Part shown: in pieces, positions 7,873 to 19,332 of the stretch | Layout of the letters: every line of letters starts with the position of its first letter | Position numbering within the stretch: the stretch's first letter is position 1 | Source: Mesaphorura yosii | Taxonomy: Eukaryota; Arthropoda; Collembola; Poduromorpha; Tullbergiidae | Length of the DNA: 64,000 nucleotides | Reading direction: 5' to 3' | Assembly: GCA_009869945.1 (NCBI GenBank) | Contig: WIXG01000062.1 | Location: forward strand, 124,001-188,000 | The notes under the pieces: generated by a model | Told to the model about the DNA's origin: nothing | Databases searched by the model: none | Seen by the model: the letters and a program-made list of their open reading frames with translations, nothing else | Position numbers and translations under genes: made by a program

Positions 7873-10800
7873 ATGAAAGTGTTTCGCCGTCACGAATTGC
7901 TACAGCAATATTGCGGAGTGTATTCCTTGCTGTTGATCCTACTATGTGCAAGTAATCACTGTCTTTGCGATGGCAACCCCAAGGCCAACGCTAGTACTCC
8001 AGCAGGCGCGGGTGTTCCGGCGGCGCTGAAAGCACAAGAATCGTCGAGCTCCAGTTCCAGGTATTGTTGATAGTTCTCCGTTTCGAATAACTACAACAAG
8101 GCTAGTATCGATGTTATAAACTTCTACCTCTTGACTGTTGTAGCCCAAGTGTCTCAGTTGGAGACAAAGCAAATTCAAGCTCATCAATACCATCGGTTCA
8201 CCAAAATGAGACAACTTCCGGGAATGCCACAGATACGGCCGCAAAGGCAACCACTCCCGTCGTGGCAGACGCGAATGCTGGAATTTTACCAGAAAAAGGT
8301 GCTGCAGAACAGGAACATCATAGCTCAATGGCGATTTTCTTTGTGCTTTGTGTTTTGGGTAAGTCATCCTCTCACGATTACTTTTGGAATGTGAATTGTC
8401 TGATTAGCTTTTGCCCTTTGCCTTTTAAAGGGTTGTGTATCCTATTCATTCATGGAATGATTCAAACGGACCTTCAGTATTTACCGGAGAGCATCTCAAT
8501 AATTTTCTTGGGTAAGACACGATTTCAAGATAAATGACAAGTGGCAGGTTCAGTTTTTGCTCAGTTTATCTGATCCACTGTCCGTTGCTTATCAGGTGCC
8601 CTCATTGGACTATTCTTAAAATTGATTTCTGATTCGAATTCATACTTCGGAAACTGGCAGGTTAGAATTCAAGGCGACGGTGATATGAGCTTGAAATACT
8701 TGACGATGTAACTGTAACTATTTCTTACCATCTCTAGAAAGAGGAAGCTTTGTCACCTACTGCGTTTTTTCTTGTTCTACTGCCTCCGATCATCTTTGAG
8801 TCTGGCTACAATTTGCACAAGGTATTTGATTGAGTTCAACTTAATAAGTTCAGCAAGAAGCACACTCTTTATAACCCTAATTTAATTCATTCAGGGTAAC
8901 TTTTTCCAAAACATCGGGTCCATTTGTGTGTTCGCAATTTTTGGTACCGTGATCAATGCCATAATCATAGGCGCCGGTGTGTATTTACTTGGACTGGTAC
9001 GTACAATTTACATGAAGGACGGTATGGCTCATGACACTGATTAACATTCCTTAGGTTAATTTTGTTTTCCTTTACAGGCTGATATTGTGTACAAGCTAGA
9101 CTTTGTACAGAGCTTCGCATTTGGATCCTTGATTTCAGCCGTCGATCCAGTTGCGACATTGGCTATTTTTGCAGCTTTAGGTAATTGAATTCAACCAGTT
9201 CTTTAACAATTAGCAATGTTAAAGAAATTGTCTTACGTACAAATGAATCGTTCTTTCGCAGATGTTGACCCAGTACTGAACATGTTGGTTTTTGGAGAAA
9301 GTATTCTAAATGATGCTGTGGCTATTGTCCTTACATCGTACGTGAGACTTTAATTGAAAATAACTTGGTTTTTGAGCCTACACCATGTTTTGCTTTGACA
9401 TTGCAGGACCGTTTTGCAGTTACACTCAGCAGAAGCCTCAGTTTTGCAAGGGATCAACAATTTCTGTTTTCTATTCTTTACATCTGCCGGAATAGGAATC
9501 CTTTTCGCCTTAACAAGTGCCCTGCTATTGAAACACATCGACCTAAGAAAACACCCTTCCCTTGAGTTTGGAATGATGTTAATTTTCACTTATGGGCCGT
9601 ACACCTTGGCGGAAGGTGTTCATCTGTCAGGTTCGTGTGAATTTGCTCCTTTAAAGGGAGTACTGACAAATTACTACCTCAATATGGCGCCTTGAATTAT
9701 AGGAATTATGGCCATACTGTTTTGTGGGATTGGAATGTCGCACTACACACATTTTAATCTGTCACCTGTAACTCAAATTACGATGCAACAGACAATGAGA
9801 ACGCTATCATTCATAGCAGGTACTTCAAACGAATTTCTCGAACCTGAATCTAAGGTTTTAGGGGGACTTGCAATTAATTATTGCTTTCAGAAACATGTGT
9901 TTTCGCATATCTTGGACTGGCTATATTCAGCTTTCATCATCGAATTGAAATGTCATTAGTTCTTTGGAGCATATTTTTATGCCTTGCTGGGCGAGCGCTA
10001 AACATCTTCCCTTTAGGAAATCTTGTAAATAAGTTCCGGTCGCACCCAATCACAAACAAGATGATGTTTGTAATGTGGTTCAGTGGTCTCCGAGGTGAGG
10101 GTTTTTTAACCATTTCAGTTTCAGTCCTTAACCTTTAAATCCTAATTTGCCTTGTTTCTGCAGGTGCTATTGCATACGCTTTGTCTCTCCATTTGGAGTT
10201 TGAGAAAGAAACACGACAAGTGATAATTACGACTACGCTGATTATCATTCTTTTCACGACGTTGGTTTTCGGAGGATTGACGATGCCAATTGTGAAAGTA
10301 AGGAAACAGAATTTTGAATTAGTAATGCCTTTACTGTAACAGGTGAATTAATCTGGTGAATTGTTTTAGTATGTACAAGGTGGGAACAAGAAACTTGTTC
10401 GAGCTAGACGAAGGAGAAGAAGCCAGAGGGAAATCACTTTAAGTAAAACTAGGGAAATGGTAAGCAAATCCTGAGTCCTGTTCGTGTGTCATGAATGACA
10501 TTCTTATTCCTTTTTCCTTTTAATAGGGACAAACAATTGACTCGGAGCATTTGTCTGAATTGACTGAGGAAGAGGATTCCGTGTCAAAGCAGAATGGATT
10601 TGTGAAATTAGACATGAAATATCTACGCCCGTTCTTTACAAGACGATTCACTCAACAGGTAACATTCGATGATCCGTGCAAAGTTAAATTATTGTGCCAT
10701 GCTCATTTGCTCATGTTCTTTCTTTAGGAGCTCAAAGATTGCCAAAGTCAGATGACCGATCTAACAAATCGTTGGTATGAAAATATTCGTGTGTCACCGA

Positions 10801-10904
10801 TCAACAGTGAGGATGACGAAGTCGATGATATTGTTGAATACAATGCTACTTCCGATACCTGTATTCTGCATAATAATCACAATGGGCGGAATCACAATGT
10901 CTGA
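7873..10904 (+). CDS. SLC9A8: Sodium/hydrogen exchanger 8 (NHE8, SLC9A8)
   Basis: This multi-pass antiporter swaps luminal or extracellular H+ for Na+/K+ in Golgi, endosome and apical membranes. Fifteen exons join to 663 residues: 7873-8060, 8144-8358, 8431-8511, 8596-8660, 8738-8821, 8895-8996, 9078-9180, 9262-9337, 9407-9630, 9703-9819, 9891-10094, 10164-10297, 10370-10459, 10527-10658, 10728-10904. All introns are GT-AG of 66-83 bp and phases agree throughout. A hydrophobic N-terminal signal is followed by a Ser/Thr/Ala linker, then the transport domain: LPPIIFESGYNLHKGNFFQN, AVDPVATLAIF, FGESILNDAVAIVL with the ion-binding Asn-Asp pair, LRKHPSLEFGMM, GRALNIFPL and MWFSGLRGAIAYALSL. The cytoplasmic tail has the NHE8-specific EHLSELTEEE and YLRPFFTRRFTQ. 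The linker is longer than in mammals. Confidence 0.96.
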
Positions 10905-11190
10905 GTCCGTGTCTGTGGATAAAATTCGATGGTGCCTAAATAATGTACCGTGAAGACTAGATAATTTTGTGATAAATCTTGTCAGAATTAATTGCAAGTA
11001 TTAATTTTTATTAGTTCCTTGATTCATTGCTTTCACATTCCTTGCTGTAACTCCGTATTAACGACTTCCTACTATACTTTCATTAAACGCGCATGTAACG
11101 GATCTTTAGAAACTCAGCATTTGTTATCTTCTTACAACCTTCCAAGCTTTCTGTTTTCTTTTTACTAGTTAGCAAAATCGCAACTCGCAC

Positions 11191-11196
11191 AATAAA
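11191..11196 (+). terminator. poly(A) signal of the NHE8 gene
   Basis: AATAAA, 286 bases after the stop. The DAD1 signal on the other strand is 30 bases further on, so the convergent transcripts end almost at the same point. Confidence 0.5.
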
Positions 11197-11226
11197 AAGT
11201 TACTCCCGACTTTGGCAAACGATTTC

Positions 11227-11232
11227 TTTATT
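11227..11232 (-). terminator. poly(A) signal of the DAD1 gene
   Basis: AATAAA on the minus strand, 130 bases after the DAD1 stop codon. Confidence 0.55.
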
Positions 11233-11361
11233 TCACTGCATAATAGCATCAGAACATGACAAAGTTTCGGACCTTATCCATGAAGGACGAAGGAGATAGC
11301 ATGATTAAGATTAACATACTTGTGTAAATTAAAGTACTGGAATTCAGAGTTGAGGCCTGTC

Positions 11362-11793
11362 TTATCCGATGAAGTTCATTACAACAAGATGTAGTAGAAG
11401 ATGTGCAAAGATGAAGTCAGCGAAGGCTCGTTCCTGGCTGATTCCACTAAACAGTGACTTATTTTCTGGGTTAACTTGAATCCGGAGGCACACTGCCAGA
11501 GAAAGAAGTCAAGATAATTCCTTGAATTGCTTGAATCAGAAGATAGCTAACTGGTTCTTTAACTAACGACATTAATTACCTGCCAGAATGAAGCTAGCCA
11601 CCGTAGAGATGAATCCGGACAGAAAAGAATTGAATGGGAATGTTCCAACAATACAGCAGTAAACAAATTGAAAGATGCCAGTGAGCAGGATGTAAACTAG
11701 GTAGGCGTCGATTATCTTCAGCTTCTTTGGTGTCTGATTTTGGTATTCGCCAAGAAATTTATGCAGCACCTGGACCACTGATGGGGACGACAT
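11362..11793 (-). CDS. DAD1: DAD1, oligosaccharyltransferase subunit
   Basis: DAD1 (Ost2) is a small three-helix membrane subunit of the ER oligosaccharyltransferase, which transfers glycans to asparagine. Two exons, complement(11362-11492, 11580-11793), with an 87-bp GT-AG intron encode 114 residues, the normal family length. The sequence reads [19 protein letters not shown], then [20 protein letters not shown], then across the splice [15 protein letters not shown], and ends [20 protein letters not shown] with FIG at the C-terminus. These are near-invariant DAD1 blocks. The splice falls within the codon for the valine before CLR and restores the expected sequence exactly. The gene runs tail-to-tail with NHE8. 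Confidence 0.97.
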
Positions 11794-12248
11794 TGTGCAC
11801 GTGAGCTGCGGAACAGGTTTCTATTTAGTTGTAGAATTAGTGCCAGTGAGCAGGAAGCTACTTAGCGTCAAGGTGTCAAATTAGCTAAATCCAACCCGGC
11901 AAATTGTTAAATAAACATATTCCGAGGCCAGTAACACACTCAAGCTTTACCGGAATATAACGTGGCAATTTGCTTAGTACGAATTACACTTGCAAATCCT
12001 TGCAATGAGTTGGTCTCTACCAAATGGAAGATGGCAGAAGTGACTCTTCTGAGATTCACAGGCAAAACCTGGACGAAAGCTTTTGTATGGACAACGTGAA
12101 GAGTCGGAATGGCTCAAGTGTGGAGTTTTGTAGAGACGCTGCCAAATCTGGCAAAATTATGAACAATCAGCGGTGCTGAAACTGATTTGGTAAATAATGC
12201 TTTGAGGTTGAAAATAATTAGTTGCTTGTTTAAAAATAAAGTCCGTAG
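11794..12248. other. Intergenic between DAD1 promoter and filamin-repeat gene 3' end
   Basis: No gene was seen. It should hold the DAD1 promoter; no TATA box is apparent. Confidence 0.4.
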
Positions 12249-12254
12249 TTTATT
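12249..12254 (-). terminator. poly(A) signal of the filamin-repeat gene
   Basis: AATAAA on the minus strand about 310 bases after the stop. It would give a 3'UTR that includes the hairpin at 12501-12549. Confidence 0.4.
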
Positions 12255-12500
12255 GGGATTAGGATGATTGAATAAAAATTCATGATGTACGATACAGAAA
12301 CACTATTCAGATTGCGTGTATGAAGTGCGATCCGACAACGATAAATTGCAGTTTCAAGTTTTAGGACAAATCACAAATGACGAAATAATGAAGGGTACAG
12401 GTAACTCGTCTTGCTAACAAAAATAGGTAGAAAGGAAGACCTAAGAAATACGACTATAATCAAAGCGAGCGCCGCAGTTAACAGTTCAACAGCTAACCAC

Positions 12501-12549
12501 GGTTCTTGTACAGAGTTCTCAGCGCAGACGACGGAATTGTACAAGAACC
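12501..12549 (-). repeat. 12-bp inverted repeat (hairpin) in the filamin-repeat gene 3'UTR
   Basis: GGTTCTTGTACA (12501-12512) and its exact reverse complement TGTACAAGAACC (12538-12549) are separated by 25 bases. In the transcript they would form a 12-bp stem shortly after the stop codon. Confidence 0.7.
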
Positions 12550-12566
12550 CTGCAGCTAACAGAGTC

Positions 12567-13363
12567 TTATTTGACACCATTATCTTCCCCAACAACAATC
12601 TGAAATGGAGATCCAGGAACTTTTATCTCGTCAAATTCGAGATGAAGTTTGAATTTGCCAGCAAACTTGGGCTTGTACTGAATCTTTCGTAGTCCCTCGT
12701 CCACCTCGACCACATGAAGTTCAGGTTTTCCATATTTTAACATTGGAAATGTTGGGCCTTCCATTGAAACTTTGAGTTTGCCTATTGCATTGCAAATGAA
12801 GATAAGACATCTGAGGTCAATTGATACACTGTTAGTCAAGACGTCAATTCAGGGACTTGCCTTTGATATTTGCATCTCCAAACTCCAGGAAGACCTCGTT
12901 GACCACATCCTTCTTGCCATTTGAGAGCCCTTTCCCGTAAACTTTGATTCTGTCGGGGTAAATCGAAATAGACGCACGATTGATGTCGACCTGACATTTG
13001 AAGGGACTGCCAGCTATGGCCTCGCCACTCTTTGTGATTTGCAGTTTATACAGCCCTGGTGTTGATGGCTTGTAGAGGACAACAACACGTTCAGCCTCGT
13101 AGTTGAATTTAATATCTGGTTTAGCTGGACCATCAAATGCGACAATGATATTGGCCAGTGCGTCTTCAACGTCTTCTTGTCTTGTGGCGATCACAAATCT
13201 GTTCCACTCTCCTGAAAAGTGAGAAAATTGTTAAGAAATTCGCACGGTCTCATTTTGCCTCCGCCAAATTGACGCTCAGAGTCGGACACGATGGTGATGC
13301 CAAAAACTCACCGACTCTTCCACGTGTTAATGCCTTTCCGTCCGCTTCCAAATTGGTAGCCAT
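12567..13363 (-). CDS. Small protein of two filamin-type Ig repeats
   Basis: Three exons, complement(12567-12781, 12861-13211, 13312-13363), encode 205 residues. Exon 1 gives MATNLEADGKALTRGRV. Repeat 1 (about 15-90) contains ANIIVAFDGPAKPDIKFNY, VVVLYKPSTPGLYKLQITKS and AIAGSPFKCQV. Repeat 2 (about 95-200) opens SISIYPDRIKVYGKGL and ends KFAGKFKLHLEFDEIKVPGS followed by PFQI. The YxPxxxGxYxxxI and GSPF signatures define the filamin/ABP280 fold. True filamins have an actin-binding N-terminus and up to 24 repeats; neither is present here, so this is a stand-alone mini-filamin, perhaps an adaptor that competes for filamin partners (inference). The first intron (100 bp) is GT-AG; the second (12782-12860, 79 bp) begins AAAG|GCAAGT and so is GC-AG, the only reading that preserves the frame. 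No specific orthologue is recognised. Confidence 0.82.
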
Positions 13364-15000
13364 TGCAGGTACAGTTAATGGTAAATGTGGCCTGGTAGTA
13401 ATTAAGTGCTAATTTCCGTTAACAGCAAAGATGAACCAGGAAACGAATTGAGACGTTGCACTTGGTGCTTGAAATTACAATTGCAAAAAATTGATAAACT
13501 TGAACTTGGCTCTCAATGAGCGTTTTAAATTGCGGCCATAAACTTGCACTATCGAGTTGCTAGTTGCCGGCGCCTGTCTGTGTCGTGTTCCGGCGTCTTC
13601 GAACTCCGGATTAGAAATAAGAATCTAATAATTTTTTGTCTCTATCCTTATTCTACTCTGTCGTCTGATAATTTATTTTAAGAACGATCATAATCCTGGT
13701 GCCGTACCCAAACTCGAAGCCAGGCCAGCCCGTGGAGACGCCGAATCAACGACTTGAAAGAAAAATTCAATGTTGGAGACTGTTCTAGTTCATAACTCAA
13801 GCTCTGTTTGACTTGGCCATTTTTTACAACGTTTTTAAATGTGATCTTGTACTTGTACCATGCAAAAATATTTATGCCGAGTAATTTCATAGTATCATGT
13901 ACACGAGTGCTGAAATGAGTCTCCGATGCCACTACCATGCTGGCCCTAAGTGCTGGCCCGCTGATCTGGCGTTAAAATGGATCTGGCTTTAGCACATGTC
14001 GTATTTAACATTGCGTCACATGATCTTGATCAAAACTCTAGAATAAAAGCACAGCATCAATTTTTTGTAAGATATATTCTTGACAGCTGGGTCCGCAGTG
14101 TAAATAACCTAAATAGATTAATAGATTTTAAGTTCATGGCGGAATTTGAAAATTCTTTCTACTTTTGCGACTTTTCGCCAAAGTGGTTGTTCAAACCGGT
14201 TGTGGGTTTCAGTTTACTTGCGAATTTGCGGATTTTAATGGTCAATAAAACTAAAAGCAATGACAGTCTCTACAATTTATTGAAGTAAGAACCGTGGCCA
14301 ATTGAAAGTCAATAACTTTCTGATTCAACCTTCTTATCGAACTTCTTTGTCAACTTTAGGTGGATCCATTGTCGATTGGTTGGTGGACGATTCATTACGT
14401 TTGGTTATTGGGAAATAGTGAATGCGCTAATTCTAACAATCCGACGTTTGCGGTCTGGATTCGTCAGATTGGCTTGGAATTCTTGACTCTGACAAGAGCG
14501 CCACCCTAATGGAGATTTGTCTTCGTCTCCTGAAAGTTCAAAGAAACACTTAATCTTGGTGCCAGTCGCCAATGGCAGTCCCGCGTGGAATTTTAAAATA
14601 TTTTGGCATTTTATTTCGGTCCGGGTTCTGGCCGAGAAGGTTCAACATTCAAGTCCAAGTACGTCGAATTTCATAAAGTTCATTGATATCATGAAGCATA
14701 TTTTTGTCATTACGTCGCGGTCGTGAGGAAGGAACTGAACATGCATCCTCTTACAAGATCCGAGTCGTCGACGAGACGACAAAATTATGAGCGTCAACAA
14801 CATAACACAGAACAGAGACGTGTGGTTGTTTGTGGTGCGAAAGCGAAATGAAATTGGGCTCATCTGGAGCACGCCTTCGTAAAATTAGCAAGTGAAACCG
14901 ACAACAACGAAGAAAATAGCATCATCTTAAAAATAGAAAGCGAGACGCGAGCATTAAAAGGCTGGCACAATGGGGAGATAAATCGGGAGAAATGTCAAAT
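13364..15000. other. Gene-poor interval after the filamin-repeat gene; possible decayed lectin-like exons
   Basis: No intact gene was found. On the minus strand an open stretch at 14405-14626 (73 codons) preceded by a CCAG acceptor, and another ending near 13675, each show an F-x-x-G-x-P then G-T-K/R-I pattern. They recall the first strands of galectin domains, but neither has a full domain or start. Confidence 0.25.
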
Positions 15001-18000
15001 AGTGCTAATTCTGGTGTCTGTCGACTACTACGATCTGAACTGAATCGAGTCATCATCAGTCTTGGAGTCTGCGTATGTTCCATGTTGTGACAACATGAAT
15101 TTTACGACATTAATCTAATCCAAATCTCAGCGTGTGCATGCTCAAGCTCCGAAGTACGAATACAAACCCAAGACACGGTTCAAGATCGATTTAACTTGGC
15201 ATCGTCGATTGCACTGTGAAATACGAATAAGCTTCGTGTGCTGATCCTCGTCTTCATTTTCATGGCTGAATTATGTCACGGCATTAAATTAGAAGGTTAT
15301 AAAATAGTTTCTCGCAATAATTGGGTCATAAGATTCGTGTGCAGTGTACTTCGGATATTCGGGTTTCGTGTACTTGTGGCATGCCGTGGCGAATTTTATT
15401 GGTTCTCTTGGCTCAGGTTCTTCCTGTTTACGAAGGTTTGATGTACACATGCACTTGATTAGTTGTGCCACCATTATGATAAGCAGTGGGTAAATATATC
15501 ACTTTGGCGCTTGGCAATGGCTGGCCTTTCGCATTTCCGACCGCTAGTCGACCATGCGAAATGGTGACACTTTGCGTGGCGTAGCGAAATGTGGCGTCTC
15601 CTTGATTCCTTAATTCGTCTTGACTTTTGATGGGTTTGGATCTTGATCTTGACTGCGCGGCACGGCGCAGCACGTAATTGGGTCGTAATAAGGAAACTGC
15701 GATGCGCGAGCCACAAAATCACGTCGCACAAAATGAAAGTTCGCATTATTCGCCCGAATTTCACAAATTCAGCAATAAAATCCAGATTTTTTCGGTTCGC
15801 ATATTTCCTGTTGTGATTTGTCATCGTTTCTGCACCTAGAGGACCAAGAGCATTACCATTCACAGGCAAAGGCAGAGGTCGTTTCTGCTGCCAACCTCTG
15901 GGAATTAAAGTGAGAGATTTACGATTCATCCATGCGTCTGTAATGCAGACTCCGCATTTCTGTGGTTCGGAACTAGCTGGATAGGTTTGTCTCACAGGAT
16001 GATAAGTGTACAAGTGTCATCTTAGAAAAACACAATCACATTTGCCTGGCAAGACATCTCATAATGGAACTCAAGTAAGAATTCTTCAAATCACTCGAAT
16101 TCTAATTTTAACCAACGTCGCTGCCGTTGTCGCTGAAGTTGCGGGCCCACTTGCCACATGCCATTACCATTACGGTGAACATAGATCCTTATCTATGTAA
16201 TTGTGTATGACAAGGCGATAATGCAGCCATTACCATTTTACCAAGAATCAAAAGTATTAAAGGATAAATCACGCGAACTGCGAAATCCCACCAAAGACGT
16301 AATTTCTTCGCTGCAAGCAAGCCGTTGCAGTAAATTTTGATCATGATTCTAAAATGTGGACAGGAAATTCGATCGAACCAATTCATATTCACACGCGCCG
16401 TTCAGTCGTATTTAGCAGCATATTTTCAAAGGTCGTAAACTATTCGCCGTGACGGCATTTGGCAACCAGCAGAAGATAATAAAAGATAATTTATAGAATG
16501 CGCATATGCCATTTTGTTAGTGTCGGAGCCTGCCGTGAAGTCTGAGTCTGATGCATGAGTTAATTACATGAATCCACCCACGCATCCGCACTTCCTTCAC
16601 TCCACACTCCAGACGTCTCACAGATTGCGACAACTAACCAAGTCAACTTGCAACCTTTGCAAATATCATCGAATTATGAATTTAGACTCTGATTCTTCAT
16701 CCGACAAGTCATAATTTGACGGGGTGGAGCCCGTGGACGCAGCCAGATGACATTCTTTGCATATTCACAGAGTAAAGTGATCGCGTCCTCAATTTTATGA
16801 ATGTTTCAAGTCCAAGGCTGAATCTAATGACACGGCACGGCACTGGGACCGACGGCTTGGCGAATTCCTGTGAAATGGCCGAGAAATAGAAATCATAGAC
16901 GGAAGGATGGAATGAGTGCTCGAATTTGAAATAGAGTTCATGAATTCACGATCCTACTTTCTCCAAGTATTGTTTCAAATCGGACGTTATAACTTGAAGA
17001 TTTGTGATAGTCTAGATTCAAATTAAACGCGAATGCATGAAAGGTGGCTGCAGGAAGTTGCAAATGGCTCAATTTTATGATAGAGATCTTCCACCACGAT
17101 TTTAATAGCTTTCAGTATCAAGTGTGCTGTTTATTGCACGTAAATGCAATTTCACCATTCAACTGACTCGAGATGTTGGCCAACAGGCCAATACATTCAA
17201 TGGATACATATGTTAGGTCGTTATCTTGTAACCAGATACGCCAGATTGCAAAAACCCTGTCCCACTATCACGATGTGTCATTGTTCTCGCATTGTGGTGC
17301 ATCACAGGTTTGTCAGGCACAAAAATACAAACACGACGCATGATCCAATTAAAAGGGGATTCCGACGTTGTTAAGCGAAATGCTGCGCTGCACGGCCGCT
17401 GGTTAATGGTTCTGAGAAAGGAAAAGTGGCTTGGCTTGATTGTTGGCGATTGTAATTGTAACGTCATATGAAAATGAATCTCTTGACAAGTCAATCGTCA
17501 ATTGCGGTTGTGTTACACTGTCGAACATTCGGGCGTTTGCAATCTGCACACAGCTTTGTATTTGTTACGTAAGCCCGTACGACTTCCACACATTCCGCTT
17601 TCCACAGGTATCGACTTACCAAATTTTGCAATGGACCTACTTTTAGTAGCTCGTTGGTTTTTGAACCATTCAAAATCAAGATTGCATTCAAAAGTCCGTT
17701 CCTGCTGTGGCTTAACAATGGGAAACTCGGTTTGCACCAAATCTCAATTGTTAATTGAAATGAGATTAGGATTTTGCACTGCTGTGAGATTAAACTGCCG
17801 TAAACAATATTAATGAGCCGAAGTTCAGATAATTTACTCTGATTAATCTGATTTCATTCTTAAGAGTTGCAATTCAAAATTTTGTCTAGTCTGAGCGCGT
17901 GATCGTTTAGTGTTTGATGATCCTACGCAAAGCTGGGAAACAGAACAAAATATCACCGATTTGCCATCTGCTTGGCCCGCTCGTTTGCGTATCTTTAAAG

Positions 18001-19280
18001 TACGCTGCATTTCATTGCATGCCTTGCCATACGTGTCAGAATATGTATTCGAGATGCAGAAAGATAACATCATAATCATATCATAATTCGTGGATCACTT
18101 TGCAAAAATGCGCTAATACGCCGTGCGGTCGACGTTCTAAAAGCTAAAAAGTGTAAAGAGCTCCTGCACGCTGTTAGCCCGCAATAGTTTTATGAGCAAT
18201 GATTTAACTTTAATATTTGACGTGAATTTGAGGAGGTGGAATGAGTGACTGAACTGTATGTAAGAAATTCCGGAGATGAAAGACGAAGATTGCTACGCTA
18301 TCGTTGTAATGAGGCTCTTAAGAGGAAAGTTGACAAACTCATTTGTAATTTGTGCTTGACGTGGCTGCGTTTCGGTTCGGGTCTGAAGTCTCAAATTGAA
18401 TCTTACGCGTACTCGTACACAATCTCGAGTTACCCGTACCGCAGTCAAAGTTGGAGGCATGAAAAGTGTAGGCGAGGGAGAAACTTCGAGATCTGTGAAT
18501 GATTGAACAACTGACTGAATGAGTGCGCAAAGTGTTATTGCCTATTGCTGCTATTGACTATTAAAAGGATGCCATTCTGCTAAACGCAGTGCTAAAGTGC
18601 TTCTGCTCGCCTTCGTCTTGGCTTGACTTGACGCGGAGTGCAAGTGTGAAACAGTCGCAAAAGCCATAAACCTAAAAACTGACGAATGATCGTGCAGCAG
18701 GCTTTAAGAAAATAGTAATAGCGGATATTATTCTTGTACTTGACACTGACACCCTCGACGAGTGCCGAGTTAAAGGCTGCTACATACAATCATGTTCATA
18801 TTTCACTTTTCACTCAATTTTACAATTTTGTTTCAAAAATAAAGTGTACAGTCGTAAAAAGTCAACAACAAATGTTTTGGGAGAAAATAAGACTCATTAA
18901 GGTACTTCGCTGTGCTGGTAATGACTGTACTTTGTACAAAACGTAAAACAACAACAAAGGCATTGCTTCACAATTAAGGTTGTCAACACGACATGGCACT
19001 TGCACAGCCATGCTAGTCTCAAGTTGAGACTCTCAACTCAGATTCACCTATTCACATCTCGATCTTATGAAATCTTGAGTGCCTGGCAAGTAAAGGAATG
19101 TGAAATGATTAACAATAGAATTCCTGCATCAGATTTACATCAGCAAATAAATGAAACAAAAAATGTAACGCATTGCAACGATTCGAATTCAAGTCTTGCT
19201 GTTTGTCTGCGCTGCACAATGGAAAATGGGAATAGGTCTCTCGTAACTCCAGAAATTGTAACAATTCAAATGGTGAAAAT

Positions 19281-19332
19281 CAAAGAGGCTTCAGTTTCGT
19301 AGTTGATCAACTACGAAACTGAACTCTCTTTG
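19281..19332. repeat. 52-bp palindrome without spacer
   Basis: The left arm 19281-19306 and right arm 19307-19332 are reverse complements at 24 of 26 positions. The central 34 bases (TTCAGTTTCGTAGTTGA followed by its exact complement) are perfect, and there is no loop between the arms. The flanks are not related. Confidence 0.85.

Noticed and set aside
15474-16013. 179-codon frame, minus strand
   Set aside because: Starts with TTG, shows no domain and low-complexity basic content; treated as chance.
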